Source of the DNA: Rhyacophila brunnea
Lineage: Eukaryota; Arthropoda; Insecta; Trichoptera; Rhyacophilidae
Assembly: GCA_022495005.1 (NCBI GenBank)
Contig: JAGYXB010001603.1
Span: 930,001-994,000 of the forward strand
Length of the DNA: 64,000 nucleotides
Direction of reading: 5' to 3'
Shown: positions 26,089-37,472 of the stretch, in pieces
Position numbering within the stretch: position 1 is the first letter of the stretch
Layout of the letters: the number at the start of each line of letters is the position of its first letter
Position numbers and translations under genes: made by a program
The notes under the pieces: model-generated
What the model was told of the DNA's origin: nothing
Databases searched by the model: none
Seen by the model: the letters and a program-made list of their open reading frames with translations, nothing else

Positions 26089-26966
26089 TGATGTTGACGA
26101 TATACATATATATAGATAAGTAGATGATTAAATTATAATTATATAGGTACACCCCATAAATACGTTTATTCAAGTATATTCAGAAGCAACGTCAGAACAT
26201 AAATACAATTGTTGATGAAGTGAATCACCATCTCCTTATAATATCTACAATATAAATTGATTATTATTTTTCGAAACAGATGTTGTATTAGGCATAACTT
26301 TTTAAAAGGATGTTTGTTAAAAGCAACAAAATAATATTTCTTTGACAGGAAAAGTCAACAGAACGGTATTATTCAAATGCTTTGAGAGAATTAATATTCA
26401 TAAGTTATGTTTGACTTTGCGGTTAGGTGATGGATGGGAAGGGTAAAAATCTCCATTATGTAAATAAGAAAAAAATAGCTTCAATACTTTTCGCACACTT
26501 TGAGGCCTAAAAATAGAAATAAAAATTTACGTCAGAGATACAAAATCAGTAGGTGTTTAAATAAAAAATCTAAAATGTATGCAATGAATAAAATATTGCA
26601 ATACGCAGAAAAGGAAACTACATAGGAACTGAATTTTTCATAGTTTCGAAGCTAATTTCAAAGATTTATAATTAAAATAAAAAAATAAATTAGTTATGAA
26701 AGTCTACTAAACCCTACTGTATTCATTTTTACATGTAAAATAACGATATTTTAAAATTATTGTTTGCGGCAAAATATGAATACAGACTTGGAAAGATTTC
26801 AATACAGCATGACAATTATGTTATTAGCGGTGTTATTATAATCAAAATAAATTTTCATAGTAATTAGGTTGTTAGGTAGGATTTATGTTAAAATAATTGT
26901 AACTGGAACGTGATGAAATTAATATTCAATGAATTCAATAAATATTTTGATTACAGTTAGTAACCC
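26089..26966. other. AT-rich non-coding stretch
   Basis: Nothing recognisable. Confidence 0.5.
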
Positions 26967-27645
26967 TGTTCAAACACGCGTGTTAACATCATTTTACTCC
27001 CAACTTCAATTATAGTTTGTCAAATTATGGCTACGGCCGTATGTTGTAACTTAACCCACTGGGGAGTGCCAAAAGAAATGGCGTATTTAAAAAAAACACT
27101 ACCTTATTTTTAGGTCAATAATTATTATAAAGCAATCATAATTCGTAGGATGTTTATCACACTTGAATGGTCAAAGACATAGCTTATAATTAGTATATTT
27201 ATAATTATCTTCAAATGTGTTAATCTTGCCCATTTTTTGAATAATAAAATGCCTAATTCTTGTCAAATTTGGGATCACAGAGATTATCAATATAAATTTT
27301 TATCGTAAATATTTCACTATAATAATGTCGACATAAATTATACTGATGGTTTTATAAATGCGTTCAAAAATTAATAAATGTAAAAAATCTTAACACCACT
27401 GCACATTTATGTACTGAAATATGACTATATTCTAAAACATTAGAGCGAGAGGTTTAAAAGAATACTATTTTATGTAATAAAAATACTTTATGCAGTCATC
27501 AAATGTTTAAAATAAATATAAAGGATAATAAGGCTTCAAAATTATATAAATAGATTATCTACAACGTTTAAGGTATGTCCAGGATCATGCTTTGAAAATA
27601 GAAAAAAGCTCCATTTTGACCCACGCTGAGCACGTCTGCAATTAA
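26967..27645 (-). repeat. Repeat family A, copy A2
   Basis: The reverse complement of this segment aligns over nearly its whole length with 40,027-40,718. Shared blocks include TTGTCAAATTATGGCTACGG on one side and GATAATCTAATTATATAA-type sequence on the other. Its proximal border falls at an ATTAAT (TTAA) site at 27,642-27,645. There is no coding capacity. It is moderately diverged from A3, so the insertion is older. Confidence 0.75.
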
Positions 27646-28084
27646 TAGTAATCTTTCTGGATTAGGCACAGTGACATGGTCACCTTCGTGACAAATTAAT
27701 ATACCTACTGCAATAATTTATATTCCATTGATTGAATGTTTACTCTGCGCTAATTCTTGATTGTTGCCCATCACTTGGCCATTAGATATAATTCGCATGT
27801 TATTTAAATGTGGTAATTAAATAATAATAAAAAGGTCCGCAGTGAATTAACCCATGGCGTGGTGTCTTACTAAAGTATCTTGAATCAAAGTAGATTAAAT
27901 AAGAAACATTTTTTTTAAATATAAATATCAATATTATAAAACGATAATAGATATAACGATTTAAAAGTTTTTTTTCTTTTATGGTGCTCACTATCAATTT
28001 TATTCTCAGTGGAATTATTCTTTTTTATTTAAATTACTACGAACCATGCCCTTTCTCTTCCATACATGGTGTTGGATAATATTA
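27646..28084. other. AT-rich non-coding stretch
   Basis: Nothing recognisable. Confidence 0.5.
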
Positions 28085-28213
28085 TGTGGAAATAGACTGC
28101 CGTATTCTGGGGGTACCGAATTCGAAAGCGGCCACACTGGATAGGGACAGGTGGAGGTAACTGTTGGAGGAGGCCAAGGCCCACACCGAGTTGTCGCGCC
28201 CCTGATGATGATG
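28085..28213 (+). pseudogene. Non-LTR retrotransposon C-terminal relic with TGA-rich tail
   Basis: In the + frame the segment reads LDRDRW, a stop, then LLEEAKAHTELSRP, matching the terminal DRxxWRxLVEEAKAH motif of RTE-like reverse transcriptases. CCTGATGATGATG follows directly, the triplet-repeat tail common in these LINEs. An open - strand frame across the same DNA is a shadow. Confidence 0.6.
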
Positions 28214-29090
28214 TGGAAATACATGGTATTAATTTTAATAATAAAACAAAATATGTAGTACTAAATACACTTAATTTAAAAAATGATCAGAACATGTGCT
28301 CATGAAGTGGACGAAACCGGCACTGATTAATATTAAGTGGAATTGGAACAACATATTGTGTTATATTGTAATTAATAAACTTCAAGAGGATGGAATGTAT
28401 TGTTAAACTTAACCAATTTTCTACCAATAATTATGAGAAAACATTACATGGCTATACAAACTCAAACATTACTTTATACCAATTTCATTTCATTTTGGAT
28501 GGTTTCCACACTTTTTCCCTGTTTTGTGAGGGATTTAATTATTGCACGGAGCTCAATATTTGACGTTTTTTAAAATTATAATAGAATTTCTTAATTGACT
28601 TAAACACCGGTCTTATAAATTTTTAAAATAATCATATTTTGTAATCACAAAGTGCCACAACTAGGGTCGCCATATCGAAAGAAAAAGTTTGGAAGTATCG
28701 GTCAAAATATGGGTAGTTTTCGTCTCTCTTCAGTACGCATAACCATATGTTGTTAATTATCGGCATATAAGGCTTCGCTACTTGAAATGTATATGTATTA
28801 TAATAATAAAGGATATATTTGGATTCACTCTCCAAATTCAAAACTTGTAATTCGCACTTACAAAAATGACAAAATATCACTGGGATATCACTTCAAAAAC
28901 CTTTCATTCAGAACGAATCAAATTGGTAAAAAAATTTATATGAAAAGATGGAAAGTAATTGTGTAGTACATTTATAAAGATAACGGATAGAAAAGTGTAC
29001 AATAAAATGTGCCGTACCTACACTATGAAAAACATATTATGTAGAAAGTACTCGGGTTCACATAATGTTAAGTGGACGTACAGCGGTGTG
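28214..29090. other. Non-coding, with a LINE-tail-like repeat
   Basis: 28,300-28,385 contains GTGGACGAAACCGG and, further on, ACAACATATTGTGTTATATT. The same two words occur in the same order at 35,600-35,690, so both are probably tails of one retroposon family. Nothing else is recognised. Confidence 0.4.
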
Positions 29091-29480
29091 CAATATGTCA
29101 ATGTGGAACCGGGAGAATTTGTGGATCGCGCTCGCGGTGTGAACAGAAAGGCGGCGATCCGTTTATACTGATGACTTTAATCTGCTTTGACTTGGCAAGA
29201 CTAGTTGAAGTAATGATTTAGGCGGCATTCCGTTAATTGTGTCTGGTAGAAGCGAGCGCGCGCCACGGCGAATCGCAAGATACGACGCCGGCCGACGTTA
29301 GCGTAGCGGCCACAGAGCTTCCAAAAGCTCGCGCGAAATCGGCGTCAACACCACTAACTTGTCGCACGAGCTTTTGACAGTTCTCATGCCTGCGTAACGT
29401 TTTCAAGAATTATTATTTTCGCGGGTAGCCGAAATGACGAAGTGAAAAACAGTCACGTTCTGACAATAACAAAACAGTGA
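29091..29480. promoter_or_regulatory. CpG-rich island
   Basis: CpG-dense sequence centred on 29,220-29,350 (GAGCGCGCGCCACGGCGAA, GACGCCGGCCGACGTTAGCG). An inverted pair of words, AGCTTCC/AAAAGCTCGCGC, lies near 29,318-29,340. A 70-codon + strand frame enters it from the left without family resemblance. A promoter or regulatory element is likely from composition alone. Confidence 0.35.
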
Positions 29481-29937
29481 TCAAGGTCGAATGAGCAACT
29501 TCTGCACATGTGTTTAGTGAATTTATTGATTTGGCTACGTGTATGAGAAAAAATACATATTATAATAACACTAATTGTTTATGGAAATTATATACTACAT
29601 GGGTGCGATTAAAACATTAACATGATAAAAAAATGTAAATGGCAAGTAAATAATATTACGTAGAGTTGTTTTGGTTACGTACAATTTTGGAGAATTAATA
29701 GCAGCGGCAAAAATAAATTACTTCTGTAAAAGACAGTAATTTAAAGAGACGAAATTCAGAGCGCCGGACCGCCCCCAATTCTGTATACGTGTCGTCACCT
29801 AAGTTCTAACATGGTCTGTGTGTATTTATTTGTTTTGTGTTAATTTATTTAGAAGATTGAATCCAAATATAATATAAAGTGATTCCGAATGAATTCCGGG
29901 TAGCAAAGACCGAAACCGATTGATAATAGTATTATGG

Positions 29938-29995
29938 CAGGCATGTCCAACGTGTCGATCGCGGGATGGATTTAGGCCGATTGCACCAGTCGCTA
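29938..29995 (+). mobile_element. hAT-like terminus (relic)
   Basis: CAGGCATGTCCAACGTGTCG followed by ATCGCGGGATGGATTTAGGC closely follows the layout of common hAT termini (CAGGnGTGTCCAAC then a GCGGGCC block). The opposite end was not found, so extent and target duplication are unknown. Confidence 0.4.
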
Positions 29996-30260
29996 AAATG
30001 TAAAAAAAACATGCGCACTCGTTGTAAGTTGTAATATAATAATATGATTTCATTGAGATGTTGTCGGGAAAAAAATAGACCATTATTATTTTTATTTCCT
30101 AAACCAACAAAACAAAATTAAACGAAGTGAAAATCGTTGTCAAATTAACCAAGAGAAATCCCACGTGACCTCGTCGTATAACATGATCCATATTGCAGCA
30201 CTGACAACCTCCCACATGTGAACTCCCGACGCTTAAACTAAGGCGTAGTTTACCCACACT

Positions 30261-30663
30261 TAGAGTTGGGTTACGGGAATTTCCCGACGGGAATTCTCGA
30301 GAAATTTTCGAGATTTTCTATCCCGAATCTCGAGAATTAAAATTTTCAACATTTCGGGAAATCTTGGATTTCGAGAATCTTTTCTCGGGATTCGGGATTT
30401 TTTTATTGTCAAACATTAATTGGACTAAGTGGACAGAAAACACAAAACGTTCAAAGACTGATCGTGGCATTTAACACAATTAAGCCAAAGTCGACTCAAA
30501 ACAGGTTCTTTTTTTACAAACTCTTTTTACAGGTTTTTTTAAATTACCCGATATCTCGAGAATTCTTTTCTGGAAATCCCGAATCTCGAGAATTCAAAAT
30601 TTCATTATTTCGGGAAATCCCGAATCTCGAGATTGAGATTTTCTCGGGAAATACCCAACTCTA
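30261..30663. mobile_element. hAT-type MITE (family C, copy 2)
   Basis: Left end TAGAGTTGGGT, right end ACCCAACTCTA, forming terminal inverted repeats that extend into TTTCCCGA/TCGGGAAA. It is flanked by a perfect 8-bp duplication, CCCACACT (30,253-30,260 and 30,664-30,671). The 403-bp body has the same TCTCGAGA-rich arms as 25,315-25,776 but a shorter centre. It is non-coding; the 89-codon frame across the right arm is an artefact of the repeat. Confidence 0.9.
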
Positions 30664-30690
30664 CCCACACTGTTTTGCAGTACTCTTCTG

Positions 30691-30816
30691 CAACATCTTC
30701 TTGGCTACGCTTCTAGGCGCTGTTGTCGACTAAATGGGAGGAGCTTGTTAATTTATAATGGAAAATGGGAGGAGCATGTTAGTTCACAGTTTTAACACGT
30801 AGCCAAGAAGATGTTG
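30691..30816. mobile_element. MITE family E, copy 1
   Basis: CAACATCTTCTTGGCTACG at the left and CGTAGCCAAGAAGATGTTG at the right are 19-bp perfect inverted repeats around a 126-bp element. Inside, AATGGGAGGAGC occurs twice as a direct repeat. An inverted relative is at 41,027-41,160. No convincing target duplication is visible, so the superfamily is unknown. It lies about 20 bp from the family C copy. Confidence 0.75.
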
Positions 30817-31084
30817 CTGATGAGTAGTGAGTAGGCTCTATGCAAATTAAGATAATAGTTACATTTTTACAACGAATTGTAAATTGAGTATTTATTTGTT
30901 ATGATGAAAGACAATTATTAGTGTGGCTTGAATTGTAGCCCCTCGTCCTCAGCCAAATATACTATGTTTGTTCAAGATGATATAATAATATGATTATGGC
31001 AAAAATGTGGTAGACATGGCCGGTATATGCAACAAAATCATTTTTTTATTCATCAAACAGTTAGAGAAGAGGTTACGGTGTGTA

Positions 31085-31295
31085 TTTTCTTAGTCAGTAC
31101 ACGAAGAGTTGCGATTGAAATGCCATCGACAGTTCAGCGTCATATGGGGACCTACGCCAGTAAGTAATAACCAGAGACACAAGCACTTCCTCAGAAGTGA
31201 TTTGAGAAACGTCGGTGAAGAAAATTCGCTTTGAATGTTTATAACACGCGACCGACCGAAGCTGCCAAAAGGAAGAGCAATAAAAGAAAACATTT
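31085..31295. promoter_or_regulatory. Moderately GC-rich island
   Basis: Complex, repeat-poor sequence including GAAATGCCATCGACAG and ACACGCGACCGACCGAAGC. A 67-codon - strand frame has no family match. Possible conserved non-coding element; weak evidence. Confidence 0.25.
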
Positions 31296-31639
31296 CAGGA
31301 GCTCTTTAAACAAACAATGGTGATTTTATGCGAAATATATTAATTATAAATGTGATTTTCAAAGATTTAGGATTAATTAAATTAATATCGTGCATAAAGC
31401 GTTTCGGGAGTTTATAAATATTTGAAATGCCAACTAAATAAAAAGGCATGATTTTTTTATAATTGAAACAGAGATTTCTAATTTTAAAAATATGGTACAA
31501 CGGATAAATATATCTATAAACTTTTTTCATATTACATTAGGGTCGTTGTGTACCTAAATTACATTACATTCTCATTTCTTCCACAAGGTGGAGGTTGAAG
31601 GTACTCGTATTAACAAATTTTTATTTATCGATAAATGAA

Positions 31640-31790
31640 TTATAGCCACTTACTTGCTCAAGCCATTAAGGTCCATCTCACAAATTGAGAAACAACGTGG
31701 GAATTTCGCAGACCCGGGATTCGGATCCGGGACCCACGACATTATGGATTGACACGTTATCGCTCGGCTATCGTGGGCTTTTTGCTAAGT
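31640..31790 (-). repeat. tRNA-related SINE-like element
   Basis: Read on the - strand, GATAGCCGAGCGATAACG resembles an A-box of Leu/Ser-type tRNAs. TCGTGGGTCCCGGATCCGAA and ATCCCGGGTCTG form the T-arm and B-box region. The downstream part reaches TGAGATGGAC and GCTTGAGCAAG, echoing the tail of the better copy at 37,473-37,690. The anticodon arm does not fold well, so this is a retroposon rather than a tRNA gene. Confidence 0.5.
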
Positions 31791-32145
31791 TGAATAATTT
31801 ATTTTTATGTCAAGATTTAACCACAATATACAGGATTTTTTTACAAGAAAAGTTACTCGATGGCAATTCATGATAATTTAAAAATAGTTATGCACCTACT
31901 TATGCTTGATACAGCCATACTACATGAGTATAATAATACAAATACTCGCACTGGTGCAGCTTACTGTGTGGGTGAAACACGTGTCGTAAAATAAGTATAT
32001 TTATATGTTGTGAATACCAAGTATTTTATTATATTATTTTATTATATTATTTTTTTAAATTACAATACAGGATGAATACAGTGCAAGTGTAACATAATAC
32101 CCAACAGACGCTAAAATATGAATTTTAAAAAATCGGTAACATACG

Positions 32146-32172
32146 ACTGGGATTCGAACTCACATCATTCAC
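32146..32172 (-). repeat. B-box-containing tRNA-like fragment
   Basis: On the - strand GTGAGTTCGAATCCCAGTCG contains a perfect B-box (GTTCGAATCC). The TGGGAT word pairs poorly and no acceptor stem is present. Another probable SINE remnant; a chance match is possible. Confidence 0.3.
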
Positions 32173-32539
32173 TGTGTTTACGAAATGGTGTATTTTTTAA
32201 TAACAATAATCTAGCATTCTTCGAATGATTATTTAGTAGTAAATAATAATAAGAAGATAAGTATACATTTATTATTGAAGTTAATGCTAAATACAGATTT
32301 ATCCATGGACGAAATAAACAGAAAGAGCTTTGACAACAAAAACTAGTGAATCCTAATTAACTTTTGGTAGGTATTGCACTACTTCATGGTAATTTCTGGA
32401 ACATTTAGTGTGGTTGAATTGGTAACCACAGAAAAAATATAAATATATTAATAGTTAACTGCTTTCAGCAGCTATTTTTGCAGCTTTCGGACATTTCGAT
32501 AATATGCGTAGGTATACTATACGTGAGTTTCACTCTCAC

Positions 32540-32790
32540 TGTCAGCTCTCAACTCTTGAGACTCGCCACGTACTGCGGATGCCAGAAGAGAACCTCAACC
32601 CGGCTTGCCTGTACTTCAAGCCAACCGTATTCCGGCGTCCTGGAAGGCCGATAAATACTATATATCGAGTGTATACAGCAGAGCTGATCGATGCAAGAAG
32701 ACTGGCGAGCGACAGGGATTCTTGGAGGCGTCTCGTGGTGTCCATATGCTCCAACTAAGGGGCGGATATGGCCGAAGAAGAAGAAAGAAT
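32540..32790 (+). pseudogene. Non-LTR retrotransposon reverse-transcriptase C-terminus
   Basis: One open + frame reads HVLRMPEENLNPACLYFKP, RRPGRPINTIY and DRDSWRRLVVSICSN-stop. These match the C-terminal GHVLRMP...RRRGRPKxTWRRTVEAEL...DRxxWRxLVxxLC signature of a LINE reverse-transcriptase family. The same family, better preserved, is at 59,368-59,785. The polymerase core is absent, consistent with 5' truncation. The 84-residue frame here is transposon debris, not a host gene. Confidence 0.75.
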
Positions 32791-32826
32791 ACGTGAGTTT
32801 TGTGGGTGTTCATCTATATTCTAAAC

Positions 32827-33440
32827 CAGTCTATCTCAAAGTGGGCGGTAACGCCCCCTTGTGGGCGCTGGAGGCTTTCAGGGGGGCAGTAGAAGGCTCA
32901 AATAAAATTGGGGGCGTTAAGTAAATTTAGAGGGGCGACGGCAGACAAATTCTATCTATAAAAATCCGACGGAATCTAGACACGACACCATTTGACATGC
33001 GATTTACTACTCGAATGCTTGGAGTTCAGCATATAGACGATTAGAGTCGCTTACGCATTTAATAATGTGAACGCAGCTTTATATTCCATGTACTAGGTCC
33101 ATGGTTAAGTTAACTAAATACAATTGTCTGTGATTTCCGATATTTTTTTTCATAAAAAATATTTCGGTCGATCGCGGCGATCCTATCCCTATTCGAAATT
33201 CTTGAGATGCGATTTTAGGCTTGAATCCTAAGAGAGCGACAAAGAGTCGCTTGCGCATGCACAAGTCTCGTTCCCACTTTTTATTTCACAAATCTGGCAT
33301 CTCCGGAAGTTGACCAATAATATTGGTCAACTTCCGGCCATATTATGGCGTTTTGGTTAAAGTTAAGATTTTAGCTAAAAAATATGGGGGGCACTAGATT
33401 TTTTTAAATCTCAACGTGGGCGGTGGTCGAAATAAGTTTG
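32827..33440. mobile_element. Non-autonomous hAT-type element
   Basis: The left end CAGTCTATCTCAAAGTGGGC and the right end (read inward CACAGATTCTCAAACTTATT) are diverged inverted repeats with hAT-style CTCAAA words followed by GGGCGGT/ACCGCCC. Flanks are TTCTAAAC (32,819-32,826) and TTCTAAAT (33,441-33,448), an 8-bp duplication with one mismatch. The 614-bp body has no transposase and contains a perfect 35-bp palindrome. Confidence 0.8.
33303..33337. repeat. Perfect 35-bp palindrome inside hAT element
   Basis: CCGGAAGTTGACCAATA and its exact reverse complement flank a single A, giving 17-bp arms with a one-base centre. It lies about three quarters of the way through the hAT element. It could be a binding site, a replication hairpin, or a small palindrome created during transposition. 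Confidence 0.9.
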
Positions 33441-33448
33441 AGAATCTG

Positions 33449-34850
33449 TGTTCTAAATAATTATAGTTTCAAGACTTTTTGTCGTATTTATATACAAACA
33501 TATAATAATTGACGCATTCTGCCATTTCACATGCTATATTATTTACATTATAATGTGAGTTTGTGGTTCTGGAACCAGTCAAGCATTTTTCGTATTCTAA
33601 ATGGTCGCTGTACGTTAGTAAATAATAAAATTCATAATAAATTTATGTTTTTGTTCGCAATATTAAACATTTAACAATTTAAGCAATTTACTGTTTGAGT
33701 GAACCAAAATCGTTGTAATTTAAACAAAAAACAAAAATACACAGACAGATACAGCAAATTTAATAATAAGGTTAAATTTGATACCAATGAATCCGTGTTA
33801 ATGTAAACATTTGTCATATTAGCGGTAGTAAAGTCTTGGGCAACACAACAGGTGTGAGGCAGATTCGGTACGGAAGAAATCATATCAGAATATGTGACGA
33901 TTAACCCGGCCCGTTGTGGTTTGTTTTAACTGTTCGCTTTTTTAATCTAGAAATAAAATAAACTTCTAAATTAATCACACTAGCGCAACGCCAGCGCGCC
34001 AGCAAATAAATTGTGAATGGCTCGAAGAATACAAACAGCTATCAGTGGGTGCAAGAAACCATTTTTAAGAATATTCACACAGCACATTCTTTGGTTCATA
34101 TAAACAGACAGTTTTAAATTACCAAGAACACTCACCATTTCTTAAACAATGTCAATATGTAGATATCACGTCAAACCTGTTAAACCAAAATAACGTAAGT
34201 ATATATATGACTTTTTGGTGAAATTAAGTAATTTATGAGATTAGGTTGTTAAAAATGTCAATTTCAGCGTCCCAAAAATGCGTAAGCAAAAGTTATTTTG
34301 CGAAGGATTTACATATATTTTTTTGTAGGATAGTCAGTGAAAATGTCTGTAGAAAACAATAAAATTTTTATTCCTTGTAAATATGCAAATTGTTAGTGAC
34401 GTCTCTTTGGTTTAACATATTTGGCATATACCTATTCGACTGACATCAGTAACCGATTATACATAAAAACGTGTCATAGGACATTTCTTATTTACTTACT
34501 TTGTAAATACCTTCTATAGAACAATTCATATGAAACTTGTCAATGGGTTAAGATCTAGAATTGGGTTGGAATCGGGGTTGGATTTGGAGACGGATCGGAG
34601 GAATCGCATTACTTTTCAATTACTCCGTATATGGCTACGTCATAATCAATTAAATTAGTGATGTGATGTCCAAAGATAAAAAAATATTGAGTAAAATCGA
34701 TTGAGCAAAACTGAAATGGTAATTTTGTTGAGTAATTTAAAGTTGATAGGAATTCGAATGTGATAAGTTTACAGAAAATCAGCGTTTTTTAATAAAAAAA
34801 ATTGTATGGTAAGCCAGGTGTCAAATATATCATACCAAGAAAACTGTAAA
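33449..34850. other. AT-rich non-coding stretch
   Basis: Nothing recognisable except a short GC-richer patch at 33,960-34,025. Confidence 0.5.
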
Positions 34851-34854
34851 ATAT

Positions 34855-34985
34855 CCGTGGAAACCGATTTCGCATGCAGAAAATACTTTCACACCGACAG
34901 GTCTTCGTTCGCCACAAATCATTTTGCGTCGACACGTTTTACAGCAAAATCATAGCGCGATATATTCGACGCCTATTAATAAGAG
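34855..34985. promoter_or_regulatory. Small complex island
   Basis: CGCATGCAGAAAATACTTTC and the CpG-bearing sequence to GCGCGATATATTCGACGCC stand out from AT-rich flanks. There is no coding signal. Possible conserved non-coding element. Confidence 0.2.
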
Positions 34986-35115
34986 AGACATTTTTTATAA
35001 TGAATATCTTATATTATGATAATTCTAACTGACTAATATTAAAACAACACGCATTATCCAGAACTGTTGACAGAAAATTATGATGACGGCGTTCGTCTAA
35101 CTTTTTAATCTAACC

Positions 35116-35150
35116 CAGAGCTCCCCAACCGGTGCGCAAAGAATAATTAT
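35116..35150 (+). mobile_element. hAT-like terminus (relic)
   Basis: CAGAGCTCCCCAACCGGTGC matches the usual hAT pattern CAGnGnTCCCCAACCGG. A GGAGTGGGCAGCTCT word at 35,155 may belong to another end, but no inverted partner could be aligned. Extent unknown. Confidence 0.35.
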
Positions 35151-35599
35151 AATTAGGAGTGGGCAGCTCTTGGACACGAAAAAATATAATCTCTTAAACA
35201 AGCGCAGGTATCTTATTGAAAAAATAGGCAGGTACTGATGATCAGTTAACTTCGTAATTATTTTAAACAATTAAATAATTGGTTTGTTTTAGTTTTTAAA
35301 TAAAGTTATAATAAACAATTATTGTATCCACCAGCCCACCACAAGACATGCAATTCTCTTTTCCATTTTATTCTACTTATGTAGATTCATATACATAGGC
35401 AATATACCTACCTATAATATAATGCACAAAAAATGTATCGGTACCAAAAAGAATTAGCCCGGTAATGTTTTCAGGAACATAATATATTATGCAAAATATT
35501 TCCGTGAAACAATTTAGAAAAATAATGGTAGTACATATTATTAAGAATAATTCTAGTAAACTGTAATATATATAGTTTGTGGTAGTTAATAACCTCCGA

Positions 35600-35690
35600 A
35601 TGCAGCGGACGAAACCGGTATTGATGATAAATACATATTGTGACATCAGCATGTTCAACATATTGTGTTTTATTCGAATTAATAAATCAA
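35600..35690 (+). repeat. Retroposon-tail-like repeat
   Basis: GCGGACGAAACCGG and TTCAACATATTGTGTTTTAT occur in the same order and similar spacing at 28,300-28,385. Probably the 3' tail of a LINE family; the coding part is not visible here. Confidence 0.4.
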
Positions 35691-35816
35691 TGTCTTTCCA
35701 TCAATAGTTGGCAGTGAATTGTACACGTGGCTGAAGACTTATTTCTTTATAAAATTACAGATTGTAAATAAGATATGTCGTTTTTTCTTTGAATATTGTT
35801 AATGTATGCTTGACAA

Positions 35817-36580
35817 TTATGTATGGAATATAACGTCGGCCAATTGGCCGCAACGTACCTAAGCTCGTTCAAAGACATTTTCCATTACTCTGTCGCTTGA
35901 CACTTATTTCAGCAACGATGTCCCTAATATTCTGCGGATTGTTGGCATATACCTACCTCGTTCTTGACGTAGTTCAATAAAAATCAATGTGGCGTGGTTA
36001 AATCCAGTGATCGATATGTGCAACGAATCAATATCGCAATTATTTTGAAATTGTAATCCAGTAAACACTACACGCAGCACAACTATGTTCACAAGCTCAC
36101 AGCATTGATGACAGACAGATATCAATGTATTCTATATAGAAACACCATGATGATAAGGTTTAATTCTTCAATTTATGGTCGGAAAAGTGAGATCATGGTG
36201 TGGCGGTAGCGGTTGCCATTGATTGTAACAGTATTTTCCACTTCTTTTATGAAAAAAAACGACCCGATAACAATTCCAGCCAAGTCCATATACCGCATAA
36301 CATTGTCGTTATAGTATCGATACTGTCTTTCGATGACGGCCCTGTAATTAATAATAAAAAGGGGTAGCCTAGAAGCGGCTATTCACGTTATTCACATAGA
36401 TAATCGCTGACGTCAAAATGTACATGATGATATTGCATTATATTTAGGATTATCGCCCATCATCTTTAACATCTTATTTGCATGCGCGCGCTGTCGTAAA
36501 TCGACGAAAAGCTCTCCAACAATTCGCCAAGTATTTATTACTGAAGTGGATTTCAATCGTTTTTGATTGGTAGAACCGTT
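35817..36580 (-). pseudogene. Tc1/mariner-superfamily transposase relic
   Basis: Read on the - strand, scattered in-family blocks survive in three frames. Near 36,500, RAFRRFTTARACK resembles the helix-turn-helix start. YVNNVNSRF (about 36,400) and GSFFFIKEVENTVTINGN followed by RYRHTMISLF (about 36,260-36,190) match the middle of DDE_3-type transposases. VYANNPQNIRDIVAEIS (about 35,950-35,900) and the terminal VMENVFERA-stop-VRCGQLADVIFHT-stop (35,817-35,880) match the C-terminus. Stops and frameshifts are frequent and the catalytic residues are not conserved. No terminal repeats were found. An old, dead insertion. Confidence 0.75.
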
Positions 36581-37470
36581 GGACCATTCTGTAAAATCTC
36601 GGTGGACTCCTCTCTGCAGGACTATTCTAACTAGTCAACACAATAACATGTTTCTGTTATTTTTCTTGATCCAAAATAACACAGGACAATTCCGTATACA
36701 AGGTGATTATCTACAATAATTGGCAACACAGTAATAAATAGGCGAATATTTAAGTTGGTACGAATGAACCGCATCTCTATTTTTTTCCAGAGCTTGGCCA
36801 ACTTCGCGTAGACTTGTGAGTCGTGCAGAACTTCGTATTAAATTAGAATTAACTACCTAACTATATTATAAAAATCGTCGCATCTCAATTCTCAATATGT
36901 AATTGTCGTAGGTACTATATCTCGCTCTAAACCAGTTAAATTAAGTGATGTTAGAATATCCCTGCTGGCATGGTAACACTTCTAACCAGATAATATGTAA
37001 ATAACTATTCGTAGCCCCACAAATTATAGTTAATGTTAGTATCGTCATAGATAGGCTATACCTACATACAAACGATCCGTTGAAATTCTGATTATGATAT
37101 TTTCTTTTCAGAATCCTAATCTACAGCGTTATATTATTCGCATTATTCTTAAAAGTTGCCGCGGCATATAACGTGCTGCCCTTAAATAACGCACGATTTA
37201 CCTACTTTCACTTGACGCCACTTGTAGTAAATTATAATGAATTAATATCTTCCTACATTTTGGCAAAAATATTTATTTCCTGCACTTTGGATTCACAAGA
37301 TAATTTACACTTTGATGTAGTTATAACATTTAAAATGATCAGTGCATACATACCAAGCGACAACGCTCGTTTATTGGCCACTCATTTCCTCAATTTCAAT
37401 TCTTAATATGTACATTGTCTACTTTTTCTTTCTTTCGACCATTTCCGATCTTAATAACAGATTTTGTTTT
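36581..37470. other. Non-coding stretch
   Basis: The first 200 bp may hold more of the transposase N-terminal region, too decayed to read. The remainder has no recognisable feature. Confidence 0.45.
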
Positions 37471-37472
37471 TA

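Noticed and set aside
30464..30733. 89-residue frame over a MITE arm
   Set aside because: It runs from the family C element through its right border and target duplication; a similar frame in the other copy (25,589-25,777) comes from the same repeat.
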